A stretch of 64,000 nucleotides of DNA. Origin: Sphagnum compactum (taxonomy: Eukaryota > Bryophyta > Sphagnopsida > Sphagnales). The notes below the pieces were generated by a model. That model searched no databases. It worked only from the letters and a program-made list of their open reading frames with translations, and had not been told where the DNA came from. Within the stretch, counting starts at the first letter, position 1, and every line of letters starts with the position of its first letter. Position numbers and translations under genes: made by a program. The stretch lies in assembly GCA_965153455.1 (NCBI GenBank), contig OZ234497.1:16671872-16735871 (forward strand). The letters run 5' to 3'. Shown piece by piece: positions 36,312 to 47,800 of this stretch.

Positions 36312-37145
36312 GTACTAGTGGTACCTGTGACCTTCGGACACCCGTGGCTACGCCACTCCAGCCACCCCGAACGCTCTGTTTGGTCGCCATAATAAATTTT
36401 CCCAAAATAACACTCGTGGGTCCCACCCTAAAGCATTTATATCCCCATAGATAAAAACAATATTGTGACTTAACGCAGTGGTCCCGACCAACGTTGTGCG
36501 GGTATCAGAACTAGCCGTGTGTACCCTCAGATTATCAATCCGGGTATTTACTCCCTTACCCAACGGGGGTGAGAAAACCCAAAACCCCGGTTCTGACATT
36601 TTGAACCTTGGTTCCCGAAAGTTTTGGAAATTTTCGAAAACACGCTCCTCTATATAACCGCCGGTTCTTTCGGTAGTGGGGGGGGGGGAGGGGAAGGTTT
36701 TTATATCCGCTTCTGGTGCGATGGGAGAGGGATGCGATCCGGCCGTCATTCCTTCCCTTCGGACGACTGCGATGCTTTGTGGAGATTAGGTCCTGGTTTG
36801 TACACCTGGCCGGTGCGGAAACCGTGGTGGTCGCCCGCTGCTTCACCGGCCTCTCCCTCCCCCACCCCCCAAAACCCCCGTCACAGATAGACAGACGTAG
36901 TGTTGGGCATCGCCCGTTGCTTCATCGGCCTCTCCTTCCCCCACCCCCCAAAACCCCCGTCACAGATAGACAGACGTAGTGTTGGGCATCGCCCGCTGCT
37001 TCACCAGCCTCTCCCTCCCCCATCCCCCAAAACCCCCGTCACAGATAGATAGACGTAGTGTTGGGCATCGCCCGCTGCTTCACCGGCCTCTCCCTCCCCC
37101 ACCCCCCAAAACCCCCGTCACAGACAGACGGACTTACTGAATTAA
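36312..37145 (-). mobile_element. Repeat-rich non-coding element, Helitron-like features, related to 55.65-56.45 kb
   Basis: Read on the minus strand it starts near 37145 with an AT-rich ATATATATTAATTCAG, then CCGTCTGTCTGTGACGG. It continues through a GC-rich tandem array (37130-36841) and AACCGGCGGTTATATAG (about 36670-36654). It ends in a GTGGCT...AGCCAC hairpin (36365-36344), with a CTAGT about 26-30 nt beyond. The segment GGTGGCTGGAGTGGCGTA occurs in the element at 56.43 kb, and GAACCGGCGG occurs in both. An AT-rich start and a hairpin close to a CTAGT-like end suggest a non-autonomous Helitron, but no Rep/helicase is present and the other copy lacks a clear CTRR end, so the class is unproven. 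Confidence 0.45.
36841..37130. repeat. 79-bp GC-rich tandem repeat, about 3.7 copies
   Basis: CTTCACCGGCCTCTCC-like starts fall at 36841, 36920, 36999 and 37078, all 79 bp apart, each followed by CCCACCCCCCAAAACCCCCG, TCACAGATAGACAGACG and TAGTGTTGGGCATCGCCCG. Copies differ by only a few bases, so amplification was recent. The last copy ends in ACAGACAGACGGACTT. Confidence 0.95.
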
Positions 37146-37149
37146 TATA

Positions 37150-38235
37150 TATGATTTAGTAACATTGATGTGATGTGTCAATATGTAAACACACCACATG
37201 GTAATGTCGTAGGAGGTTTCATTTTCAAGTTTTTCTTTAAAATTTGAGCATTTCTTTTTTTTGTTGCAGGAATCAATCAAGACATCATTTTGAAAGTTTT
37301 TTACTTACATTTTGAACAATTTACTAGAACGTTCTATCTAGTGTTGGCATTAGTTCTCATTTTTTTCCAACTTCAACTTTTGCATTTGTTTTTTTCTCCT
37401 TTTGCAACAAGAACACAAAGCTTCAATTGTTTGATTTCATTTTGCACATATTTTCAAAATGGGACCCGTGGTTGGAACTAGAAAAAAAAAGGAGCTATAG
37501 ATGGTCTTGTGGCTAGAACAAGAAGATAGTTGATTATGCATGGTAGCCAACTGGAGCAAAAAAATAATCATGCAATTGGAGGAAGAAGACAATTGATTGT
37601 TGGCAGCTAGAGCAAAAAGATAGTTGACTATCGAACTATAAGTTTTTTTTTGTGCACTTTGTCTTGTTGTGTTTTTTTTTTTTTTTTCCTTTTTTATAAC
37701 TTTCACTTTCACTTGTTATTTTTTTTCACAATCTTATTATTCATCTCGTTCTTTCTCCCTTTTTGTTTTTCGGTTTTTTTTACATAAAGATGAAAATCTC
37801 ATTTCTTTTTACTAGAAATGGAAATTACATTTTTTTTTTTCTATTTATTGTTTTCTTTTTGAACTTTGTTTTAACAACCAACTTGCCTTGGATTAGTACT
37901 ATACATAGTTTTCAAAACAATGGGTGGCCTGTGGGACTTGGGCTTAATGATGTTTATGTTGTCTTCATAATCTAGATTTTGCATTGTCCAAATTCAGCTA
38001 CACCTACAATTGCACCTCCTAGTGCATTTGTTGTGTGGTGTGTTTCGATCCTCTATGCTTTTGTCGCAAATGTGCCTCCACATTTCTATTATGCAATTGC
38101 TAGTGTGCTTCCATGCCATTGCTACGTGGTGTGCCTCAGGCCCCCACTTTTTATGTGCTTCATGCTATAATTACAATTTTTTATAACAACAACTTTAGCA
38201 TGCCTAGTTTTTCCTTCACATAATTTTGTTGTAAG
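37150..38235. other. T-rich intergenic stretch, no gene recognised
   Basis: Long T runs near 37670-37690, 37720 and 37830. No coding region is supported. Confidence 0.5.
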
Positions 38236-38239
38236 TTGT

Positions 38240-40122
38240 TTGGTAAAAATGTCTTTCAATAATTCCTCTTTTGCTCCCAACATTTGTTCTTTTGTTTCTA
38301 CTCCATGGTCTCCTTCTAAAGCAATAGAATGGACATTTGTTGAATGTGTAACTCCACTTGCAAAACATGGGAGTTCTTGGGAATTGAAATGTAAGTTTTG
38401 TGCAAAAGAATTTAAAGCAGCATCAATCACAAGAATTAGAGAACATTTTTTGGGCACTTTTAATAACATAGAATTGTGCTTGGTAATTTTGCAAAAGACC
38501 TTGCAACATTGAAAGAGCAGGTTGCAAAAGCTTCGAAGCAAAAACAATTGGGCAAAAGAAAAGTGGAAACATTTACAAGTAAAGTCGTTGATTTAACACA
38601 ACCAAAATTGTAGACAATTTGGAATGTTCAAAAATGGATAAAATAATTGCTAAATTTTATTTTGGATGTGGGATTCCTTTTCATGTCATCAAATCAGATC
38701 ATTTCAAACAAATGATACCTATTGTTGAACATTACAATCCTAAGTATTTACCTCCAAGTTATGAAAAGTTGAGAACAACATTGTTGAAAGAAGTGAAAAA
38801 TGATTTGATCAAAGATTTGGATGTTATGAAGAAAAGTTGGAAAAAAACTAGTTATACCATAACATGTGATGGTTGGACTAGTGTTGACAACATACCACTA
38901 CTAAACATTTTATGTGTTTGTCCAAAAGGGGATTATTTTTTGCAAGCAAGACAATTGATATAACTAGCAAGACAAAAGTGGCAACTTATATTGCCGACAA
39001 AATTTGTGAAGTGATTGAAAAAGTGGGAAGTGAAAATGCGGTACAGGTGGTGATTGATAATGTAGCAGTATGCAAAAGTGCTGAACGAATCATAGAGGAT
39101 AAATATCCTCATATTACTTACAATGGTTGCACAGCCCATGGCACTGATCTTGTTTTGAAAGATATTGGAAAATTTGATTGGGTTCATAAAATTGTAAACG
39201 AAGCCAGAACTAATATAAAATTTATAACAAATCATCATAAAAGCCAAGCATTGTTTAGAGAATTTTCAAGTAAGGAAAACAAGTTTGAATTGTTAAAACT
39301 GGGAGATACTAGATTTGGAACAAATTTTATCATGTTGGAAAGGTTGAAAAAGTCAAAACACCAAGTCAACAAATGATTGTGAGTTCAGAATGGAAAAAAT
39401 GGATGTGTTGAGATGAAAAAGAGGATGTTGAATGTGCATTTTTTAGGAATCAATTTTGAAAATTATTAACTTTAATTGTGCAGGTAACTAAACCAATCAA
39501 TCTCATGAGGCTTGTTGATTCTGGAAAACCAACAATTGGAAAATTCTATGAATATTATGATCCATTAATGGAAAAAAATCAATGAAATGGATGGATTAAC
39601 ATCAGAAAAGAAAAAAGAAGTTGTTACTATAATAAATGATCGATGGTATTTTATGCATAGTTCAATGCATTGTGCAGGAATTGTTTTGGACCCAAAATGG
39701 CAAGGGAAAGGCCAAGAAAAAATAAAAGAAGTCATGATGGGTTTTTGAAAAATCCGTGACAAGTTTTTTCCAATTGTATGAGATCAAGCAAACATTGAAA
39801 AACAGCTTGTTCGTTATAGGAATATGGAGGGTCTTTTTGCAGACCCTGCAGCATTTTTGGTGGCCAAGGAAATGCCTACATGGTGCAACTCTGATGGATC
39901 CAGAATTACAAAGCTTTGCAATTGAAGTTCTAAGTCAAGTGACTGTAGCATCAGCCTGTGAAAGAAATTGGAGCACATTTACATAGCAAAAAACGTAGTA
40001 GGTTGACTTCTGAAAGAGCTGCAGATTTAGTATTTCTATTTAGTAGTTTACATTTGCGAGAAAAGTATTTTGATCTAGAATATAAGGAACAATTTGTAGA
40101 ATGGATAGATGAAGATGAATAA
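38240..40122 (+). pseudogene. hAT-family transposase (BED finger, DUF659-like and dimerisation domain), broken
   Basis: Consecutive plus-strand blocks follow hAT order. 38240-38512 is a BED-type zinc-finger region (WELKCKFCAKEFKAASITRIREH). 38619-38963 is YFGCGIPFHVIKSDHFKQMI, then PSYEKLRTTLL and YTITCDGWTSVDNIPLLN, a DUF659-like RNase H-fold region. 38912-39376 is in another frame (VIDNVAVCKSAERI, CTAHGTDLVLKDIG). 39490-39760 contains KFYEYYDPLMEK. 39860-40122 is the C-terminal dimerisation region (VTVASACERNWSTFT, SERAADLVFLFSSLHLREKYF) ending in a stop. At least three frameshifts and one or more stops make it non-functional. Terminal repeats and 8-bp duplications were not identified. Confidence 0.88.
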
Positions 40123-40124
40123 AT

Positions 40125-41095
40125 GATAGAACAAGATACGATGACCTCAGTTTGAGATCTTGTATTTTAAAAAATTTAAGAGAATATTTTTTATACCATA
40201 CATCATGAAGTATTTCTGCTCTGCCTTAAAAAATGATGTATTTTTTCGTATTTTTACCATTTAAAAAAAACATAGTTCTCGGTTTTTGGTAACACTGCAT
40301 AGGATAGGCGTTCCATACCAAATTTCAGTAAGAAATATTTTTGTATCACGAGAATATTTTATAAACTTGTTCTTAAATGTGCAATAATAATGTCAGCTAC
40401 CATATATCATTTATACATGATTCTTTGATTTTGTTTTGCATACTTGAATAGAAATTGGTACTATGTAATTGATGCTCTGCATTTAAAAGTGTAATGCATA
40501 TTGCTCCTCGACCTCCCAGTGGGATTGATACCACTGTAGTTGCTTATTCCATCTGCAAATTGCAAGCCCAAAGCCAAAGCAAAAAAATCAATCCAAGTAG
40601 CTCTAGCCTCAAGTAATTCAAATTTGCATGATGTTACACCTCACTTTGAGCTATAGTGAACTAAGGATTTCATTTGATTGATCTCACAGCTCTACCAATC
40701 TAGCATTGACCAAATGCACAGAGTTGTGAGAGTTGTGAATCAAAATGTGACTCACCACAATATAGCATCTGTCTTTTTTTTAAAATGGGAACATGTTTCC
40801 AAAGTTTTTAACATTGATTGACTACATATTTTCAACACCGCAGTTGCAACTATCCAATGGAAAGCAGCTGTTCATGGAGCAATAAACACGGCCCTATGTC
40901 AGTGGCATTCTATTAGGCTGTGATGATCAGAGCACATTGTGTGTAACTGTGATCACATCAGCCTAATGAAAGGAGACCCCCACAGTACTGTTTATTTGCA
41001 AGTCTAGTGAAATTCAAGTACTGGAAAGTTTTTTTTGCAAGAGCAAATTAGGAGAGATGGATTGTCTTACAGCATCTGCATAAAAGAAGCAGTTA
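40125..41095. other. Intergenic stretch between the hAT pseudogene and the wall-protein gene
   Basis: No gene is seen; the right end probably contains the 3' untranslated region of the minus-strand gene. Confidence 0.45.
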
Positions 41096-41120
41096 GTAAC
41101 CACCAGATATGTGGAGCTGA

Positions 41121-41678
41121 TCAAGGACTGTTGTTATAAGGAGCTGCTGGCGACGCATGGAATATTGGGGACGGAGAAGCATTGGAGTCACAACCAGGTG
41201 ATGCAGGACTATTGCTATAAGTTGGAGAAGCTGGCGAGGTGTACTCTGGAGAGTGATAAGTAGGGGAGTTAGGTGAAGAGTAGACTGGAGATGGTGGTGA
41301 GTAGATGATTGTTGGCGAGGAAGGAGACTCATGAGGCACTGGAGAAACATAGTAAGGAGATGGTGAATAATACGTGGGAGATGATGGTGAAGAGTATACG
41401 GGTGAATTTGGCGAATGATCATATGTTGGGGATGAAGGTGGTGGTGAGTAATAATCATAAGGGGACGAGGAGTAGCTGATAGGAGGAGGAGAGCAACTTG
41501 ACAAAGAACCAGAAAAATTCTGCAGCTTCTGAGTACTACTAGAGCTCAGCTTCAGCTGATGCGTGAACTTAGCTGGGATTGAGCGGCTCTCAACCTGCAG
41601 ACCACCGGCATTGCAAAGAAAGAAAACGACTAGCAACAACATGATCTGCACTGAGGTGATTCTTGATCCAGTCTTCAT
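41121..41678 (-). CDS. Secreted serine/proline/tyrosine-rich extensin-like cell-wall protein
   Basis: A single-exon 185-aa frame. MKTGSRITSVQIMLLLVVFFLCNAGG is a clear signal peptide, followed by about 45 residues of ordinary sequence. From residue about 63 onward the protein is dominated by SPPP, SPPPSSP, SPTY, SPVYSSP and SPSPYY motifs, with only two cysteines in the mature protein. Such Ser-Pro/Tyr repeats are substrates for prolyl hydroxylation and glycosylation, and the tyrosines can cross-link in the wall. The classical extensin run of four prolines after serine is absent, so hybrid proline-rich or extensin-like protein is the safest name. It stops at AYNNSP-like sequence near the element end. 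The minus-strand start is supported by a TATA box about 155 bp upstream. A 121-aa frame overlapping in another register is a shadow of the repeats. Confidence 0.82.
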   Translation of the reverse strand: MKTGSRITSVQIMLLLVVFFLCNAGGLQVESRSIPAKFTHQLKLSSSSTQKLQNFSGSLSSCSPPPISYSSSPYDYYSPPPSSPTYDHSPNSPVYSSPSSPTYYSPSPYYVSPVPHESPSSPTIIYSPPSPVYSSPNSPTYHSPEYTSPASPTYSNSPASPGCDSNASPSPIFHASPAAPYNNSP

Positions 41679-41828
41679 CTTGCAGCTAGAATTATAACTC
41701 CCACAATATGATCAAGCAGAATATAATGAAATTGGGCAGTCCTGAAAAGCTGATCAAGCTGTTCAACTGTTCGCTGAAAAGATCACTGAAACCTTTGAAA
41801 TGTAATGAACTTGTAAAGAGGCTGATTT

Positions 41829-41840
41829 CATATTTATAGC
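41829..41840 (-). promoter_or_regulatory. TATA box of the extensin-like gene
   Basis: On the minus strand the sequence reads GCTATAAATATG, a good plant TATA match, about 155 bp upstream of the ATG at 41678. This leaves a leader of roughly 120 nt. Confidence 0.7.
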
Positions 41841-41964
41841 AGTTGTATGTAGAGTTTGAGAACTTGAGCCTGGACGTTGGAGTGAAGAACTTGAGACAGA
41901 ATTCAAAATAGTACTACAAGCAGCCTAGCAGGAGAATAAGACCAGTGTGGGCTTCTATTTTGTA

Positions 41965-42165
41965 ATAACCGCCGGTTCTTCATGGTCCAAAAATACAGCA
42001 GCAAAGAATCACCAGCTCTCTGGGTATTTGGGAAAAAAAAAGTATCAAGGAACCGCCAGCTCCGGGTATATGAAACAAAATTCAAAATCAAAGAATTGCC
42101 AGTTCTGGGTATTTCAAAAATTTCAAAGAACTGTCAGGTTTCATGAAAGAACCGGCAAAGACCTG
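41965..42165. repeat. Degenerate roughly 40-bp tandem repeat upstream of the extensin-like gene
   Basis: AAGAATCACCAGCTCTCTGGGTATT-type words recur near 42005, 42048, 42091 and 42127 with 36-43 bp spacing, alternating with A-rich filler. The left edge begins ATAACCGCCGGTTCTT at 41965, a 16-mer also present at 36654-36669. Confidence 0.6.
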
Positions 42166-42179
42166 GCTATTTTCTAGTT

Positions 42180-43760
42180 GGTTGAGAACCACGGTTGTAT
42201 ATAATAATTGACAATTTGATCTTTAGATACTGTGGTACCTGAGTGGATTTGGCAACAAACTGCCAAATAATTAATTAAATTTCAAATCTTAACTTTGGCA
42301 GTTGGTTTTATAACTCTGAAATTTTCAGCATATAATATTTATATAAAATAATAAACATGATTTTGTTGTCTTTGTGAGACAATCTAATGTGTCTAGACCA
42401 TCACATCCTCACTTCAAGAAGGTGGGTAAACAGTTGAAATGCTTCAAATTTTGATTTTATAATAATGATTAGAATTTTGACATAAATAGTAAATATTTTT
42501 TCAAAATTTTGACAAAATAAGAAATAATTTAATATATGCCAAAACCGTTGTGATCAAACCTGTCAGTCGAAATGCTTCAAATTTTGAATATAGAATAATT
42601 ATTAAAATTTCAGCACAAACAATGAATATTTTCTCAAAATTACAACAAAATAAGAAATAATTTAATTTATGTCAAAACCATCCGCATACTAAACTGCAGA
42701 TTAATATATCAGAACCAATTATTTGATAACCAGGTTTATCAACCATGATACCCTTCAGATACCCGGAGAGGGTTTGGTGCAATTTCGAATACCCGCCCAC
42801 AGTCTGCTGTACACCAGTGATCAAAAGCAAGATGTGGTTAGGTAGCTGGCACATGAACATCTGAAAGCTGCTACATAAACTTTATGTTCCTTTCTACCGG
42901 ATTCATGACAACTGCACCATCAGTACTAACATATAGTAGAATTGTTGATACAACCCTATCCATCCCTTTCTGTATGGCCAAGGCAAACTCTGCATCACAG
43001 GAGTGGGGACTTTGCAATTGGCTGTAACCAACTTGAGCACTAGATCAGCACTAAATAATTACATGTACATGTTCATGTTTGCAGCTGCAGCAGCTGGCGC
43101 CTTGATTCATATGAATTGTTTACAACTATGTTATATATAATGATAGTACGATGTGTGCTTCATGTATTATTGTTTGTGAATATTTCTTGTGCTTCATGTA
43201 TTATTGTTTGTGAATATTTCTTTCACATGAACTTACATGAGCAGGACGTCCTATGATCAGCCACAGTGAATTCCTTTGTTCCAAATGTCTTGTGACTGTC
43301 CAGCACCACATCTGGCTGAATCAGCAGCTGCTACCAGCTTTCTTAGTACTCACTCACTCACCCATTGATCTTCTCCAGCACTTCTCACAGAGTTGTGGCC
43401 ATGGGATTTAATTAAGCTATCCACCTCAGTTGTGGGTAGGTGGGTGTTTGTTTTCTTTTTTAAAGAAGAGGTACAAGGTCCCGGTTAATTGGATTCTTCT
43501 TCACTTGATAAGCTGGGAAAAGAAAAAAGAGACTAGCATAAGCCCAGCAGGAGCATTACAGTACACCAAGGCATTTGACTCTTCAACCCAAACTGGGTAT
43601 TTAAGGAGACAAAAGGATAAGTTAATAGTATGTATGTAAAGCACTTGGAGAAGTTTTCCTAATGTGTTTGGAGGGCAAATATTACACAGGGAAAGCTATG
43701 GAAGAAATTTCCTAGTTTTGGATTTGGGGGCACCTTATGTTTCTGAATTTCACTCCAAAA
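42180..43760. other. Intergenic stretch; includes a 44-bp tandem duplication at 43155-43243
   Basis: GTGCTTCATGTATTATTGTT starts at 43155 and again at 43199, two near-identical 44-bp copies. Near 42440-42670 a segment with TTGAAATGCTTCAAATTTTG occurs twice about 130 bp apart. No gene is seen. Confidence 0.6.
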
Positions 43761-43762
43761 AA

Positions 43763-43885
43763 AGAGAGGAGGATCTTACAACTACTCCTTAAGAGTGGGA
43801 GGAAAGGATGATATAGGCAAAAGATGCCTCCCTCCCACTTTCAAGGAGTACGTATAAGAACCCCTCCCTCTTAAGTATACATCAT
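43763..43885. mobile_element. Foldback MITE-like element (AGGAGG...TCTTAC family)
   Basis: Inner arms ACTCCTTAAGAGTGGGAGG and CCTCCCACTTTCAAGGAGT are near-perfect reverse complements. Outer arms AAGAGAGGAGGATCTTAC and GTATAAGAACCCCTCCCTCTT also pair. Related foldbacks occur at about 53727-53885 and, weakly, at 9820-9880. Confidence 0.65.
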
Positions 43886-44186
43886 GATATACAAATGTTT
43901 AGGGTCATGATAATGTTTGCCTCGTGTTTTACGATCTGCGTAAAACCCTCACCCTGGGGCATTACCTTAGTATATAGTATATGGAGTTCAACCTTGGGGA
44001 AAAGTACCCTTTGTTAGTTTACAGCACTCGTCACTAGGAGGGATGTCCTAGTCCTGGCCCTATGGATCTCTCCTGTAAGTAGCAAGAATTCCAACATTGT
44101 AAGATCATCCTGCAGTGGGAAGTCCATGGTAAGATCCTATTACAGTACGAATTCCAATGTAAGATCCTCATTTGTTATGAAGGGGG

Positions 44187-44268
44187 AGGCACTCCAATCA
44201 GGACATTGCACCCTGGACCTTGGACTCCACCATACATTCCACGGCATAATGCCCTGATTGGAGTGCCT
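44187..44268. repeat. Inverted repeat, 21-bp arms with one mismatch
   Basis: AGGCACTCCAATCAGGACATT at 44187-44207 pairs with 44248-44268, with one mismatch and a 40-nt loop. Small MITE-like foldback; no coding content. Confidence 0.8.
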
Positions 44269-44712
44269 TTGCTATAGAAAATGTGATGCAGTGCTACACA
44301 ATATAGTAATGGACAAGATGAAGAATTAAGTCGGAGTTAGTTTATCAAGGATCATTTTACTAGATTTTTCTTTTTCCATTTGAAGTTTAAAACGTCTACT
44401 GTTGACCTCCAAATCAACCTCCCAGTGTTGAAATTGTTGACAAAATCTGATCATGTCGAGTCTAATTGTGGTTCAGAGCGAAACTACAGCATGGAACTGC
44501 AAACATTACTGAACAACAACCCTAGGATTTTTCTGTGAATTATTCAGAAGCTACTCTGTTGTACACTCTCGTCCCCAACATCCCACACACTCCCACCAGA
44601 CCCTCCCCCCTACCCCACCAGCCCTTCCCCATGGTATACCTACTTGATCAAATGTATATGCTAGTCTGATTCATCTTTTTGAGAAAAAGATGGATGATGC
44701 CCCCACACAAAA

Positions 44713-44841
44713 TTTGGGTCCTGCTATGCATGCGTTGGGTGTGCAATGGACACTAGGAGGCATATTACAATAAGACACATAGTATGCCTCCTCAAGTCCA
44801 TTACACACCCAAAGCATGTACAGTAAGACACAAATTATCTT
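44713..44841. mobile_element. Foldback MITE-like element, about 130 bp
   Basis: The core arms GGGTGTGCAATGGACACTAG, then GAGGCATA, and TATGCCTCCTC, then AAGTCCATTACACACCC, pair over 28 positions with about three mismatches around an 18-nt loop. Weaker pairing extends outward through GCATG/CATGC and AAATT/AATTAT-type words to the stated edges. Confidence 0.7.
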
Positions 44842-44844
44842 GGT

Positions 44845-47800
44845 TGAGCAATTGGGCAGTCAGGGAAAAAAGAAGCGGACAGTGCTTTTGTACTGTCTGC
44901 AATAAGGACCCATTGCTGATTTAACGTCCTCCCACCCATCAACGGCGGTCAATTTGGCATTTGATGCATTTTACAAGCATTGAATCTTTTGCACAATTAC
45001 TTGTGTTACTAGCCCTCTCTGCCAGAAAACATACTCTATCCAAAATATAGTGGGCAAGCCAGTTTACTGCTTCCAGTGGAGATGCTAATAGACAATAAAC
45101 AATCCCACCGTGCAACAAAGCTAAAATCCTGTAGATTGGGTGATCGCTGATCAGGAGGGAATCTGGAGTGATAATTTATGTACACTTTCTTCACTTTTGC
45201 ACCATTGTCTGTGAGGTGGTTAATTATGTGTGAGCTTGTTATGAGAATGATCAACTAAAATTTGTTCCAGCGGCTTTGCTTGGACATGTTTATTGCAGTG
45301 ACAGATCCAAAGTTAAAGTTATATAGATTGCTTCAAACTTTCTCTGCATTCCTCTTGTGGAACAACCACTGAAAGAACTTCTGGTAATGTGAAAGTTCTG
45401 GATCTTTTCATCATACCTTATTCAAAAGTCATTTACTGTCCAATATTTTCACATTTGTTGAAAATCAATGCTGTTTAATTTGCATATATTATTCTTCAAA
45501 CAAAAAAATAACCTTACACAATGATCTGCACGCATGTTGCTTCACCTTTTAATTTTAAGTTTTTTGAAAGCATGAGCATAGAAAGGTGGAGAGAGGACAA
45601 ATCGATCCAAGAAGGGAGGAAAGAGTGGAATCTAAGTCTTGATGAGGTTACCGTATGGTGTAGTAAGAGTGGAGTTGAAGAGAGGGAGGTATGGGGAAGC
45701 CAACCATTTGAGGACATCAAAGTTTTGTCTTGGATCATTTAGTAGCCCAATATTAACATGATTGTGCACAAATGCAAACTATGTAAACTATCACCAATTC
45801 ATAAGATCCCACTTTAAAAGCACCTTTCCAGTGTCTTTGAAACAAAGTCCTTTTATTCTCCAGACTCCAACCAGCCCAATAGGTATGTTTTTCTATAGGT
45901 AACTAGCATGCGAAAGACAAAGTTAATTATTTTCCTGCCCTTCAACTTGAAAAGCTGTTCCAAGCTTTAGTCCTTCACCAAAACCCCACAACTTTTGACC
46001 ATCCTTCCATCAGCAGAGCTGTGAAAGCTGCCAAGCAATTTGCAAGGTCAGTCCACCATACAATCTTAACCCCTAGTTTTGACACCTAAGACAAAAATAG
46101 GCACCAAAACAACTGGGATTATGTGAACCACCATCCACCAGTGCACCAGCCATTGGAAAACAGTTACCAAGGTTCCACCTTAGTGACCTTTAGTGGCGCC
46201 TTTTGTAAGCTTGAATTGGGCCCAGTCCCAAAATTTCTACACAAAAGCATAGGCTGTGCTTCTGTACAGTGCAGTTGTTGGTCATTCATTGACTCATTCA
46301 ATCACACTATCTGTGTGAGACTTGCAATTGCAGTTCCTATGTACATCTGTAGTACTCTTTGTCTGAATGAGTCCATGAGCAAGTGCCTCGGATGTCCCTG
46401 TTGCCTTCACAAAAGAAAGGAGAGTTGATTTGTTAAATTTAGTTTGCATCTTTCTGTACTTACTGGGAAAGCTCAAATTTCAGTATTGCTCTGGATTTGT
46501 GAACTTGGTCTAGCACGGATGCAAGACAAGAGAAGGTTGAAAACAAGGCCTAAAATCACAAAATTACACCAATATGGCAAGGAAGCTGGTGACAAGCACA
46601 ACAAACCTAAAGAAATTCAGGAGAGTAAAACTCTGCTTGCAAGCATAATAAGTACATACACAGACCTGCCAAACTTTATGACACCATTGCAAAGTAGTTC
46701 CAAGATACCCAAGTTCTACAAAATGGCAAACTTACATGTCATGTTTCTGGGTATGTATTGTTAGTTGTACCTAAGACCCTAAGAACAAGAAACCTAAAAA
46801 CCTAAAACCCTAACTAAACTCAGGACCCTAACCTCTAATGAACTTATGACCTGGACCTTATAAAAGAGCCCTTAAGACCTGTTTGGTCCAGTTCTTAGAC
46901 CCACCCCTGACGCAAAACCTGGACCTGGCCAACCCTGGTTGGAACCTTAGTTTGGATGTACCATGTTTCTAGAATTTTGCATTCATTGCTGGATTATTGT
47001 GAATTGCTAACTAGCTTGTGACTTTGGTCTACAACATGACCTTCATAACAAAGCTATGAGTTGTCAATTTATCATGTCCTACATGTGGTTCTAAGTTGAT
47101 AAATTGGATGTACTAAATTGACTTAAACAAAGGTAGCATTGAAGAAATATTTTCAATTTGATTTGAGTAGGGCTTTTGCTTCCTGTATTGTTTGCATTGG
47201 GATGAAGTTTTGATTTTGAACATAACTTCATTAGCCCATTGCATGGTTTCATTGCATTGAATTCCCCTAACTATCAATAAAAATGACTAGAACATCAACA
47301 TTTTTTAACAAATGTAAACATTTCAGAAATGTATGAATAAACATGCTGTATATTCATAACAGTCAACAATAGTTGAAAGCCATATTTAAATGAAAACTCA
47401 CTTGGAAACAAGAAGTGGAATAAAGTATTTGTGAAAAGCTAAAAGGAAGGTACAACTTGGAACGAGTAATGGTGTGACATGGTAACTTCAACCTATGTTA
47501 GAAGAAACAAGAAATCTCATTCTTTGCACATTGTGTGTAGAACAATCACAATGAAGAACACCATCATCTTGGTAAACAATGTTGCAAAAGTTCCATATTA
47601 CACATGTGGTGAAGGTTTAGACATTGCATTAACATGAATTTTTGTGAGATATTATTAACATGTAAATGGACAAAAAATGAATCACATCAGTTTAGATTAT
47701 GACATAATAATGACATACATCATTATATGGCATGAATATACTTAGATAATGGCATATGCATTGGAGTTTTTGTTATTTAATATGCATGATCAAATATTAA

